Shown piece after piece: positions 34,643-45,812 of a DNA stretch of 64,000 bases. Location: assembly GCA_947044405.1 (NCBI GenBank), contig CAMRHE010000018.1:5208001-5272000 (forward strand), in the 5' to 3' direction. The position numbers and the translations under genes are program-made. The number at the start of each line of letters is the position of its first letter. The first letter of the stretch is position 1. Source of the DNA: Leptodactylus fallax. Lineage: Eukaryota; Chordata; Amphibia; Anura; Leptodactylidae. The notes beneath the pieces were generated by a model. That model ran no database searches and was not told the origin of the DNA. It saw nothing but the letters and a program-made list of their open reading frames with translations.

Positions 34643-37600
34643 CCTTTATTGATAGATGGAAAGTAATTTATTAACATATAGGGGGTTTTCACACTAACAA
34701 CATTTATTCCCATGAGACTGATTGAAATATCTAAGTACAGTGCTTCACCAGTCCCACAGACGTGAGTTGAGTGGTGGTCATGTATGTGCTCCATGGCGCC
34801 ATTCATACAAGGCACTTGGGAACCCTTGTTCTCATGATTGTTGGGGATCTCAGACCCCTAGGGACCAGACATTTTGAGGGAAAAACTCTTTATGGGAAAA
34901 AAAAGCAGCATTTCATGGCGCCAGATCATCTAATAAGAATTAAATAAAAATAACAAGTCATATCACTTGACTTCAATGGAGGCTGCATGTAAATGTAATT
35001 CCAAGCAATTTGTCACCGAGATCCTACTATTTCACTAACAGGAGCTGAAATGAGTGCCAGTTACTGCATCTTATTTAAGAAAGCATCTGAATGATAGCAT
35101 GTGATTCTAAAACATTCTCTTTTAACAAGATTACCTACATATTTAAAGAGCGCCAGGAATATGTGGCATTGATCTGTCTCAGCTCTTGTGTGATGTTCTG
35201 GCATGTCATAAATATATTTCAGAACAAGCCTAATCTTGCGGCAATGTAAATGCCCAGAGGACACAACTCGTATTTCAATGTTAGAATCTCTCAGGTTCCG
35301 CACACTGATATTTCTGGAACACAAAACTAACTACTAAAAATTTCAGGCAAATTTATCAAGCCATTTTCCTGTCATGTTATTTTTATGATGTGAAAAAAAA
35401 AAAGGAAAGAAACAGACCAAGTGAAATAAGCTTTTATCCTATTTAACTGATGTACCTTCAACAGTCTAGAGTTTACATTTTGTTTGATCACCCTGGCATG
35501 TGCACGCAAATCGTAGGGAAGATGTTTACAGTTAAATAGATGGTAATAAAACAGTATGCACCAATTTTCCTAACAAGCAAACTCACTGACAGCTTTCTTT
35601 TTGGCAGATAATATTTTCGATTCGCTCCATTCTAAGGTAAAAGTAAAACTCACCAAAAATGCATTTGACATGTAGTAAATGAGGGCTGAATGGTATGATC
35701 TTGCCTCAGTGAGAATGTCTGATCATTTCTTGTTTCTTACAATATCAATCTATAACTATGTTTTCAACAAAAAATATTTTAGCATTACTGATAGAAATGC
35801 CGTATTATGAGCAATGTGAGAATCTACATAGTGTGAAGAAGAATCCTGCATAGAACATACGGCAAAGTGTTTAAAAATGGATGTTGAAGCAGATGTAATA
35901 ATATCAAAACCTACAAGATATGGAAACAAGTGAAATTCATCAAGCTAGGCAGACTCCAGCTGGATATGTAATGGATAAGGCTAGGCTTCATCAGCTGCAC
36001 AACTGCCTTCAATGTTTCCATACATCAAGGGACAACTCCAAGAACAAAATTCTTGTTGTTACATGTCGTCTACTACTCTGGTTTCCTCATTTTTCTCATA
36101 AGGAAGAAAGGTTGTACAACAATTGTAGTAACCGCTATTTTATCACAATGGTTCCTCTGGAGCCCTAGATAAAAAATGAACATTAAGGGGCTGTTTTATG
36201 GTAGGTTCAAAGGATAGTAAGAGACAAGAATGCCACATAACACTAACATATGTGATTTTAATAAAAGACATGAAAAAAGCAAGAATATAAGTAGTCACTT
36301 AACTCCAGGTAGGGAACTTATTCATCATACGTGTCAACACCTCAAGATGTTGCCTATACATGCAATTCAAAAATGGGAGCTGCCTAACATGATGTACACT
36401 GAGCTCATATACCCCCTAGCCCACTTCCTAATGCAAAAAATAGGTATAAACCCTTCCAGAAGTTTGGTCACTGGTTTTGAATGTGACTTCTCAGCCCTGT
36501 ACCACACAGTACTAAGACTTTCCTTACCAATGCAGGGCATAGACTAGGGTGAAGAAAAATCATGAGATGATATGAAGTGGAAGTGAACTACACTTAAAGA
36601 ATTATTGCCAGGTAAAGGAAGCGGTGGTGGAAAATCAGAAAGATGCCAAAGATAAGAACAGGGACATTTGATAAATGATAGTGACACAATTCAAGTACTT
36701 GAAAATCTAACTATAAAGTAAACTAATGGGACAAAGATTTAGTGTTACATAATAGAAAGAAGAAGCCACAGCATCCAGTATATAAAGGCATTGATTTACA
36801 TTGCACATGGAGGACCAATATCTTTTTACATATTGGATGCTTCAGGCTCTTGTTGCCATTGTGTAGATAAATGGTAGATTGGATCAATTTCCAGACAGCT
36901 TTGCAAACTTGCAATATTACATACATTATTATATTGCTGTGCTAATCACTTGGACGGATTCAGTTTTTACAGTAAGAAGAACTGCAATTTATATGGTCCC
37001 TATGCCACAGCTTAGGATGCAAATATATGGCATGTATAGGCCCCGCTTGGTAATAATTGGTAATTAATATTTCATGCACTGAAGAAAATAATACATCATT
37101 TCTCAATCTTCCAAAGACTGGCGGGCCATTACTTTTAGAGATCAGACAGCTGATGTTAGGCATATGGCAGATTAAAAAAGGATCGACCAAGTTGAACTAG
37201 TAGATTATTTCCCTGCTTATTCAGAACGCAGTGTACATGTGTGTGGGAAAGTCAGGAGGAATAACTGTTTGCCGAATGTGTATGGACACTTATTACTTTT
37301 TCTGTAGTTAATAAAAGTACTATATGACATATAATATTCATTCTCCTCCAGGATGTCTTCACTAACATAAAGGAGATTCATTTCTTCCTGTACACAATCA
37401 CAAAATACAAATTATTCACCATAGAAAAAAAAATACTAAAATGAGTAAAACTTTTAAAAGATAAATTCCTAAACCCATAGACTGCAGAATGTAACTAACA
37501 TCCCAAAATATTTTCCTCTGCAGTAACTGAGACATATTGAGACATATTTTTTCAGAGCCTCAGACTTTCCTGTTTATCCCCAAATGAAGCAGAATACAGA

Positions 37601-38866
37601 TGCTCTAAGCAATTTTAAGGATGGAGGGCACGTTTATGTATTAATACAGCAGTTAACTCAGGTACAATTGTATTCTCAAAGATGATTTCTCATTTTTCAT
37701 TCTTGGTTTAAAAACTAGATGTGCCTAAATATAATGTTGGTAATTTCTTCCAGCAAGTCCTATATTTTAAGCAGATTAAAGGGGTGCCATAGGCAAAATG
37801 TCAGAAGCCACAGGGAACAACATAATAATTGATAGGACAGGCAGGAATCAGTGTACTAGCCTGGTGGGAATGAAGGAGGTTTGTACACATGCAGGGTGAA
37901 ATGGAGAGTTAATGGAAAATTACAGTATTTAGTCCCACTTCTCCGTAAAGCAAAATATCTGTGATGTTAAAGGCAAAGAAAGACAAACATGAGCAAAATT
38001 TATGCCATTGGCTGAAGACGTCTGTGGTCAGAGAAGTGTATAAAAGCTTATTTAGGAAGCCAATTATATGATAAAAAAGGTTTGTATGTGAAAGAGGCTC
38101 TGGTGAGGCATACACATGAAAGTGTACATGTAAAATGACATATAATTTACCAAGGGCAGCTTCTCTACAACAAATTAAAAGGTTATAGCATAGCACAAGA
38201 AGCAGTTAGTCACCACACTTTATATAACATGAATGCTAATAATATGCAATAGAAATAACTACCACACATGCCCCATCTGAACATCAGAGACATACTGTAT
38301 AAATGTGTGTGTGTGTGTGTCTTGCACCAATTCCATACATATAAGCTTTCATCTTTAGATAATAGATAAAATATTTACCAGACATATATCTTAAATAAAA
38401 TGTGATATGTGGTGCATTATTCTACATACTTATTATAATTATAGAAGAGCCTACATTAAAAGTACATTATCAACCTCTTCTATACACAGACTATCATTTC
38501 ACATGACTTCAGCCTTCTTATTTGTGAGAAAATCAGTAGTTGTAAGGCCTTGATCACACAATAAAGAAGGATCAGTTGAATTTTCAGATATAAAGAAAGA
38601 ACTAAATAAAGTAATATTCAACGAATTATATAAAATGGAATAATAGGTACATAATGGGAAAACATACACCATAGTGTTGCCTAAGAGAATTTCCTATTTT
38701 CCTGAGTTAATAATTGCATACTTCCCAATAGGAGGTCACAGGTGAGTTAAAAACAAGAATGGTAAAGTAGGAAACAGTCCGCTCCCTGCTTCATCATTGT
38801 GCCCCTGTCTCTGCTATGGGAGTATTAGGTGTTAGACAGTGATGTCACTTACATTGCATCTTCAGC
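34643..38866. other. Long AT-rich spacer, no gene recognised
   Basis: More than 4 kb without a recognisable gene, RNA or clear repeat other than a short GT run at 38305-38320. Open frames up to 105 codons (36230-36547) lack any known domain. 35.5-35.85 kb is repeat-free and could be conserved, which one sequence cannot show. Confidence 0.4.
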
Positions 38867-38870
38867 AGGA

Positions 38871-38990
38871 CATTACACTGTGGAGGTAGCTGGATAGGGA
38901 CCTTATACTGTGGGAGCAGCCAGAGGGGGACATTATACTGTGAAGGCAGATGGAGGGGAACATTATACTGCGGGGGCAGATGGAGGGGGA
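38871..38990. repeat. 30-bp tandem repeat, 4 copies
   Basis: Four 30-bp units starting CATTATACTG and continuing with variants of GGGGGCAGATGGAGGGGGA. Because 30 is ten codons, the minus strand shows a ten-residue repeating open frame (PLxLPPQYNV-like), which I regard as an accident of the repeat. Confidence 0.9.
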
Positions 38991-38994
38991 CATA

Positions 38995-39525
38995 ACGAAC
39001 TAAGGAAAACTGTAGCATGGCCATGTGATCATCGAATATGATATCATTGCCTAAGAAGACTAATTGAACTGAACAGTTGCTGATAACTGATGGGAGTCTC
39101 AAGAGCTGGACAAGCTGTGATGAGCTTCCTTCCCTACACTGTGTAACAAATATTTATTCCTATGCTGTGTATAGTGATTATTTTTCTAATTTCCTCCATT
39201 TTCTCTAGTTTCATTACAATGAAGTTCTGTTACATGAATTAAATCAGAGCCTATTTGTATTTACCATATTGTGTCATTACTGTTCACCTAAAGCCATACA
39301 AAATGAGTACTTTATACTCTGAAGCATCTCCATAATAAATATTGCCTGCTTACAAATACATCCATATGTCCAGCTGCAATACAGTGCCCCCTAGTGGGTG
39401 AAGGCTGAAGCCAAAACCTCTCTCTCACCCACATAAAGAAAAAACTTGTTATAGTGAAGGTTCACTCTTTAGAACAAATGAACAGCAGCTAAAAGAGAGA
39501 GGCCAAAATGTACAGTTTGAGGCGG
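38995..39525. other. Spacer, nothing recognised
   Basis: AT-rich; no gene recognised. Confidence 0.4.
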
Positions 39526-39528
39526 TGC

Positions 39529-39583
<55 letters not shown>
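39529..39583. repeat. (GT)n-(TA)n microsatellite
   Basis: GTGTGTGTGT followed by about 20 TA units, directly abutting a Tc1 element. TA-inserting transposons often land in such tracts. Confidence 0.95.
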
Positions 39584-39585
<2 letters not shown>

Positions 39586-39588
<3 letters not shown>

Positions 39589-41217
39589 TGCCTTGCGAAA
39601 GTATTCGTCCCCCTTGAACTTTTCAACCTTTTGCCACATTTCAGGCTTCAAACATAAGGATATAAAATTTAAATTTTTTGGTGAAGAATCAACAACAAGT
39701 GGGACACAATTGTGAAGTGGAACGAAATTTATTGGATATTTTAAACTTTTGTAAAAAATAAAAAACTGAAAAATGGGGTGTGCCAAATTATTCGGCCCCC
39801 TTAAGTTAATACTTTGTAGCGCCACCTTTTGCTGCGATTACTGCTGCAAGTCGCTTGGGGTATGTCTCTATCAGTTTTGCACATCGAGAGACTGAAATTC
39901 TTGCCCATTCTTCCTTGGAAAACAGCTGGAGCTCAGTGAGGTTGGATGGAGAGCATTTGTGAACAGCAGTTTTCAGCTCTTTCCACAGATTCTCGAGTGA
40001 ATTCAGGTCTGGACTTTGACTTGGCCATTCTAACACCTGGATACATTTATTTGTGAACCATTCCATTGTAGATTTTGCTTTATGTTTGGAATCATTGTCT
40101 TGTTGGAAGATAAATCTCTGTCCCAGTCTCAGGTCTTTTGCAGACTCCAACAGGTTTTCTTCCAGAATGGTCCTGTATTTGGCTCCATCCATTTTCCCAT
40201 CAATTTTAACCATCTTCCCTGTCCCTGCTGAAGAAAAGCAGGCCCAAACCATGATGCTGCCACCACCATGTTTGACAGTGGGGATGGTGTGTTCAGAGTG
40301 ATGAGCTGTGTTGCTTTTACGCCAAACATATCGTTTTGCATTGTGGCCAAAAAGTTCGATTTTGATTTTATCTGACCAGAGCACCTTCTTCCACATGTTT
40401 GGTGTGTCTCCCAGGTGGCTTGTGGCAAACTTTAAACGAGACTTTTTATGGATATCTTTGAGAAATGGCTTTCTTCTTGCCACTCTTCCATAAAGGCCAT
40501 ATTTGTGCAGTGTACGACTGATTGTTGTCCTATGGACAGACTCTCCCACCTCAGCTGTAGATCTCTGCAGTTCATCCAGAGTGATCATGGGCCTCTTGGC
40601 TGCATCACTGATCAGTCTTCTCCTTGTTTGAGATGAAAGTTTAGAGGGACGGCCAGGTCTTGGTAGATTTGCAGTGGTCTGATACTCCTTCCATTTCAAT
40701 ATGATCGCTTGCACAGTGCTCCTTGGGATGTTTAAAGTTTGGGAAATCTTTTTGTATCCAAATCCGGCTTTAAATTTCTCCACAACTGTATCACGGACCT
40801 GCCTGGTGTGTTCCTTGGTCTTCATGATGCTCTCTGCGCTTTAAACAGAACCCTGAGACTATCACAGAGCAGGTGCATTTATACAGAGACTTGATTACAC
40901 ACAGGTGGATTATATTTATCATCATCAGTAATTTAGGACAACATTGGATCATTCAAAGATCCTCACTGAACTTTTGGAGTGAGTTTGCTGCACTAAAAGT
41001 AAAGGGGCCGAATAATATTGCACGCCCCACTTTTCAGTTTTTTATTTTTTACAAAAGTTTAAAATAACCAATAAATTTCGTTCCACTTCACAATTGTGTC
41101 CCACTTGTTGTTGATTCTTCACCAAAGAATAAAAATTTTATATCCTTATGTTTGAAGCCTGAAATGTGGCAAAAGGTTGGAAAGTTCAAGGGGGCCGAAT
41201 ACTTTCACAAGGCACTG
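39586..41217 (-). mobile_element. Complete Tc1/mariner element (DD34E, long repeats)
   Basis: A 1632-bp transposon with inverted repeats of about 217 bp (39586-39802 and 41001-41217), outer ends CAGTGCCTTGCGAAAGTATT and, inverted, CAGTGCCTTGTGAAAGTATT. The right flank is TA; on the left a TA lies two bases further out inside the microsatellite, so the exact left boundary is uncertain by two bases. It carries one intact transposase. This terminus type is widespread in fish, lampreys and frogs, a group with reported horizontal transfers. Confidence 0.95.
39806..40825 (-). CDS. Tc1-like transposase, intact, DD34E
   Basis: A 339-residue transposase expected to bind the long inverted repeats and excise and reinsert the element at TA sites in the nucleus. 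Start MKTKEHTRQ at 40825 is the usual family start. Residues 1-50 form a first helix-turn-helix, PGRP (57-60) is the AT-hook-like linker, and 65-120 the second DNA-binding module. Catalytic residues D152 (LWSDKIKIE), D243 (QQDNDSKH) and E278 (SLENLW) are spaced as DD34E. Two family-conserved positions differ: DK replaces the common DE after the first aspartate, and NSLENLW replaces NPIENLW; neither is catalytic but both may reduce activity. No stop or frameshift. Length matches Tc1 relatives. Confidence 0.93.
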   Translation of the reverse strand: MKTKEHTRQVRDTVVEKFKAGFGYKKISQTLNIPRSTVQAIILKWKEYQTTANLPRPGRPSKLSSQTRRRLISDAAKRPMITLDELQRSTAEVGESVHRTTISRTLHKYGLYGRVARRKPFLKDIHKKSRLKFATSHLGDTPNMWKKVLWSDKIKIELFGHNAKRYVWRKSNTAHHSEHTIPTVKHGGGSIMVWACFSSAGTGKMVKIDGKMDGAKYRTILEENLLESAKDLRLGQRFIFQQDNDSKHKAKSTMEWFTNKCIQVLEWPSQSPDLNSLENLWKELKTAVHKCSPSNLTELQLFSKEEWARISVSRCAKLIETYPKRLAAVIAAKGGATKY

Positions 41218-41219
41218 TA

Positions 41220-43110
41220 TATAACTACCTGACATTAGAAAGCTGTCATTCTGATTGTTCAGGTGCAGCCTAAGAGCTGACTCATGTACAATGTTTTTTC
41301 CTAAAAATAGGTCACAAAGTATTGGATCTAGAACAGAGCAAGCAGGCTGCCAAAAAGTCATTTTTAGAAACCGCCACTTGCCAACTACAGTAATGGTAAC
41401 TCAATACCACTCTTCATATACCTCCAAATGAACTCTAAGCATGGTGCTTCTTTTATAAATAAGTAGTGACAGAGCTAGGTGTAAGCAGAAAGAAAGCCAC
41501 CCTCAACATGATGTAAATATACACGTGGGAATGTGGACACAGAAGAAGGTCAGATGAAGAGTGATAAGTTTCACAGCATTTATTAGGGGGAGGAGAACCA
41601 GTGGCAGCAGAAGGAATAAAGTGGAGATGACAGAAAGCAGAACACATGGACAACCACGAACCTTGAATTTCACAGACACAGAAGCTAATAAAGAGCTGAA
41701 AACAGGAAATGGCGGACACTTTGTGAGTGTGTTATGGCCACAATACCAAAATCTCTCAAAGCTCTGTCAGTCTACCCCATCCACAACAGATCCTGGCAGG
41801 AAAAAAAATCTACCACAACAAATTTTGGTTCTGACCAACTTTAGTCGATGGTTGGCTGTATGGGACATACTATCATAGTTTTATGTACGACCAACCAACA
41901 GCAAGCGGTCTAAAATCTGCCATTTCAGCAGTCTAAAATCTGATGTATATGGCCAGCTTTAGTTCAGAGGAATGGATTTTACTGATGTGAATAAATAGAA
42001 TGGTCCATTATTTGGGTTGTATACAGTATATTGGAAGATGTGAATGACCGATGTCATTAATCTTTAAGAATCTGGTCCTGAATTATGAAAGAAAATCATT
42101 GACATAATAGACTTATTTTTCAGGCAATACTCCATGGGAAAACAAGTATGAAAATTAACTCCCACCAGCCAGACCAGAGACATCCTGGGTCTTTCCCCTC
42201 ACCAGTACAGAGTGTGGTTACTAGATCATACAAGCAGTACACTGGAAAGTCTGGTGTAATATCAACAATGCAGTGTTACAGTTACAGTTGCTTTTTTTTT
42301 AACATTTGGGAACTGTTCCTAAGTTTTCACTTATCTTGATTTAAAATACATCTTTCACTCAGGTATAAATTGAGACTTTTCCTAACAGCCTATGATTTCT
42401 ACTAATGATAACACTACAATGTGCCCAACATGTCACCTACAATCAACAATATATTTATATTATTTATTTATAAATACATGAATCTATCTGTAAGTATGGG
42501 GTCCTGGAGATGAACTCTACCTACAAGTCATCAAAAACTGTATGTTTGGCAGTTTCTTAGCTAGATCTGCTTCTGGGAAAGATATATTACCATTAGGTTA
42601 TATTCACACATACCAGAATAACAAAAATTTCTGTAGCAGAAAATCAGTTCTATTCATCTGAATGAAGTTGCTTTTGCAGAAAGAGTATGGATTTCCGCAA
42701 TTCCCTTTCAGATAAATGGAACAATTACAGAAATTTCTGATACAAACCCACAGAGTTTGTACATAATCAGGGTAAGGACAAGCATGGTGGCCATGCGTGC
42801 CACCGCTGTGTTCTATTAGACTAATAACAATTTATTGTTTGCTGCTTGTTCTTTGGTAGCGGTGGTGTGGTTTTCCAGATATGGCTAACATGGTACTGAG
42901 CTTTTTTACCTAATGTATTTGGAAACAGAAGCAGCTCCCTAGCTCAATGAGCCAAAAGTCTGAATAAATAATAATAAATTATTAATTAATTAATTAAAAC
43001 TCTGAATAAAAAAGAGCCAAAACTCTGAGTGGTTTTCCCATAAGCAACATTTATCCGCGACCCACAAGACAGGAAATACATATATGATTGCAAAATTCAT
43101 TAATACATCA
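41220..43110. other. Spacer, no gene recognised
   Basis: Open frames of 88-105 codons at 41.45-41.88 kb overlap on opposite strands without known domains. (ATTA)n-like run at about 42965-42996. A small inverted-repeat fragment may lie near 42600-42720. Confidence 0.4.
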
Positions 43111-43996
43111 AGTGTATAGCTGATACCACCACTACTTCAGCCCTTGACTCTGTGGCCCCCTTCACTAACACCAGAGACCTGACTAAAAACTGAGACGTGC
43201 CTCATGTGTTGCAGAACGCCTCTGGAAGAAAAGCCACTCCCAGGAGGACTTCCTCAGGTATAAAGAGGCAGTACTCACGTTCAAGAACACACTCACCTCT
43301 GCAAAGCAGGTCTTCTTCACCACACTCATATCTGCTCTATCCAGCAACACCAAACAGCTATTCACTACCTTCAAGTCCCTTCTCCATCCTCCTGTGCCCC
43401 CTCTGACATTACTCATCACACTGATGACTTTGCTTCTTATTTCAAAAACAAAATCGACACCAGAGACAGTCTCACCCTACCCAACCACTCTACCCAACTG
43501 CTCGGTGCTCTTCATCTTTAACCCGTTTCTCCACCGTCTCTGATGAAAAGCTTTCCACCCTAATCTCTAAATCCCACCTTACCTCCTGCGTGCTTGACCC
43601 GATCCAGTCACATCTCATCCCCAAACTCTCTGAAGTCATTACTCCGGCACTAACCTATCTGTTCAACCTATCCCTAACCAATGGATCCTTCCCTTCCGCT
43701 TCAAACATGCTACCGTCACATCTATACTTAAGAAACCGTCCCTTGACCCGTCCTCTCCAGCTATCGCCCCATCTCACTGCTCCTGTACACCTCTAAATTG
43801 CTTGAACAACACGTCCACTCCGAACTATCCTCCTATCTCTTGTCCAATGTGCTCTTTGACAGACTACAGTCAGGCTTTGAACCCCATCACTCCACAGAAA
43901 CTGCCCTAACCAAATTCACTAATGACCTTCTAACTGCTAAAGCCAAGCATCACTATTCTGTCCTCCTCCTCCTCGATCTCTCCTCTGCCTTTCACA

Positions 43997-44234
43997 AGGC
44001 ATTATGGGAAAGTAGCTGGGGAGCTCATGAGCCCTCTGTTGGATGTAACAGATCCTCAATTTGCTTTTGACTCACTGAGTCTTGAGACAGCAAACAGGAT
44101 TTTAGCCAAGCCAACTTCACTTATCTGCATACAGCGCCGTTTCGGGATTTTTGTCCCTCATCAGTGCAGAGCAAAGTGAGTTGGCTGGCTTTGTGGGAGG
44201 CAATGAGTGGCTTAGGGACAGGAACATCTCTCCT
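43997..44234 (-). mobile_element. 238-bp retro-insertion carrying a hammerhead ribozyme
   Basis: This block interrupts the LINE between motif A residues and is flanked by a 16-bp duplication of LINE sequence, TCCTCTGCCTTTCACA at 43981-43996 and TCCTCTGCCTTTGACA at 44235-44250 (one mismatch). On the minus strand it contains a complete hammerhead ribozyme. There is no poly-A tail and no obvious terminal inverted repeat. Hammerheads of this kind are known in the terminal repeats of Penelope-like retroelements and related non-autonomous elements, which is my best guess for its origin. Confidence 0.8.
44104..44190 (-). ncRNA. Type I hammerhead ribozyme
   Basis: Self-cleaving RNA motif, minus strand. 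Conserved core CUGAUGA (44164-44158), stem II GGGA/UCCC closed by CAAAAA (44157-44144), GAA (44143-44141), a three-pair stem III ACG/UGU with loop GCGC (44140-44131), and cleavage-site A at 44130 within GUA. Inner stem I is UCUGCA (44170-44165) with UGCAGA (44129-44124). Stem I continues past an internal loop through about 17 further pairs, 44173-44190 with 44104-44122, with two bulges. All core positions match the consensus, so cleavage after 44130 (minus-strand sense) is predicted. It is antisense to the LINE, so only minus-strand transcripts would be cut. Confidence 0.85.
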
Positions 44235-44951
44235 TCCTCTGCCTTTGACACAGTCGACCACTCCCTCTTGTTAAAAACGCTCTCATCCCTTGGCATCACA
44301 GACCTGGCACTTTCCTGGATCTCCTCATACCTCACCAACTGCACATTCAGTGTCTGCCACTCACACACCACTTCCCCGCCACTTCCTCTTTCCGTAGGTG
44401 TCCCCCAAGGCTCCGTCCTAGGAGCCCTCCTGTTCTCAATCTACACTCTCAGCCAACTCATAGAATTGCATGGTTTACACTACAATTCCTATGCTGATGA
44501 CACTCAAATATATCTCTCTGGACCAGACATTACCTCCCTATTGTCCACAGTCCCAGAGTGTCTAGCAGCCGTAGCCTCCTTTCTCTCCTCCCGATTTCTC
44601 AAACTCAACATGGAGAAAACAGAGTTCATCATCTTCCCCCCATCTCACATGGCCCCTCTACCTGACCCATCTATCATAGTTAATGGTGCTACACTTACCC
44701 CAGTCCCATGGGTGCACTGCCTTGGGACTCTGATCTATCCTTCAAGCCGCATATCCAAACCCTCAACACCTCCTGCCGACTCCAACTCAAGAACATCCAT
44801 CGAAACTGCTCCTTCCTCACCCCTGAAACTACAAAGATGCTAGTCCATGCCCTCATAATCTCCCGCTTAGACTACTGTAACACCCTTCTCCATGGCCTCC
44901 CAGCAAATACTCTCGGCCCCCTCCAGTCCACCTTAAACTGTGCAGCTCACT

Positions 44952-45812
44952 GAGAAGCATCCCACCTTGCCAAGCCTCTTGACACACCTGGGATTAACCT
45001 TCTTTACCTCCCAGTCACAGACCGTGAGAGGATCAGGTTCATAGGATAATACGAAACAAGCTTTATAAATTTTATATATTTATTAACCCCAGTGGGTCGG
45101 TACTAAGAATTAACATATACAGAACTACATATCAATTATCAAGCAAATATGGGTAAAATCAAAACTACGGTACAGAAAATAAAATGGGAAATAAAAGATA
45201 TAAAAATCCCGTTACAAGTTTTTAGTTCATTTCTCTAGGCCTCAACCGGTTTTTGGGCCTAGGGCGCTTCCTTAAGCAAGTTACAGAGCATGTGTCTCCT
45301 ACATGCTGTCCAAAACAAAGGAAAAGGCTTCAGGCCACCATGCTAGGCCCATGCTTCATTCTACAGCATGAAATGCCTTCACATCTTCTCCAAGATAGCA
45401 ACTGCTTGCTGCCTCTTTTCTGAGTGACCAAGAAATCTAGGTCTCCTTGCAGCATATGGCTAGTGTTCCACCCACACCTCCTCCCAGGTAGGGCCTCTCC
45501 TCCTTCTCGCCTTTGCAGAACACTGGGAGAAATGGATGCCTTCCTAGGTGCTGGGAGAGATGTGTGTCTGGGCGTGAACTTAGGGTTACTAGCCCTCTCT
45601 CCCCCATGGCCATCTGCTGTCCAGGGGTAATAAAACTGGCTGGCTAGAGAGTGCCATCTCCCATGGTATGCACATAAAACCACCGAAGCGAATTGTCCAC
45701 CAATGTAAACACAACTTAAGCACAACATTCCTAAAGGTATGTGGAGGATTGATATGAGCAAGTAAAAATACATTTCCAAGAAAGATATATAACTGAGGGT
45801 CTGTTCATCACA
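44952..45812. mobile_element. Second insertion in the LINE, unclassified
   Basis: LINE coding sequence stops after ...LNCAA (about 44950) and resumes at 45813 with CTCGCTTAATACACC, leaving about 860 bp of foreign DNA. On the minus strand it has a segment with AGGAAGCGCCCTAGGCCC and ACCGGTTGAGGCC followed by an AT-rich run ending TTAATAAATATATAAAATTT. A long minus-strand open frame (45330-45845) crosses into the LINE and has no recognised domain. No clear target duplication (at most CTCRCT). Confidence 0.55.

Noticed and set aside
38845..39102. 85-codon frame with a ten-residue repeat
   Set aside because: The period follows from a 30-bp tandem repeat; nothing indicates translation.
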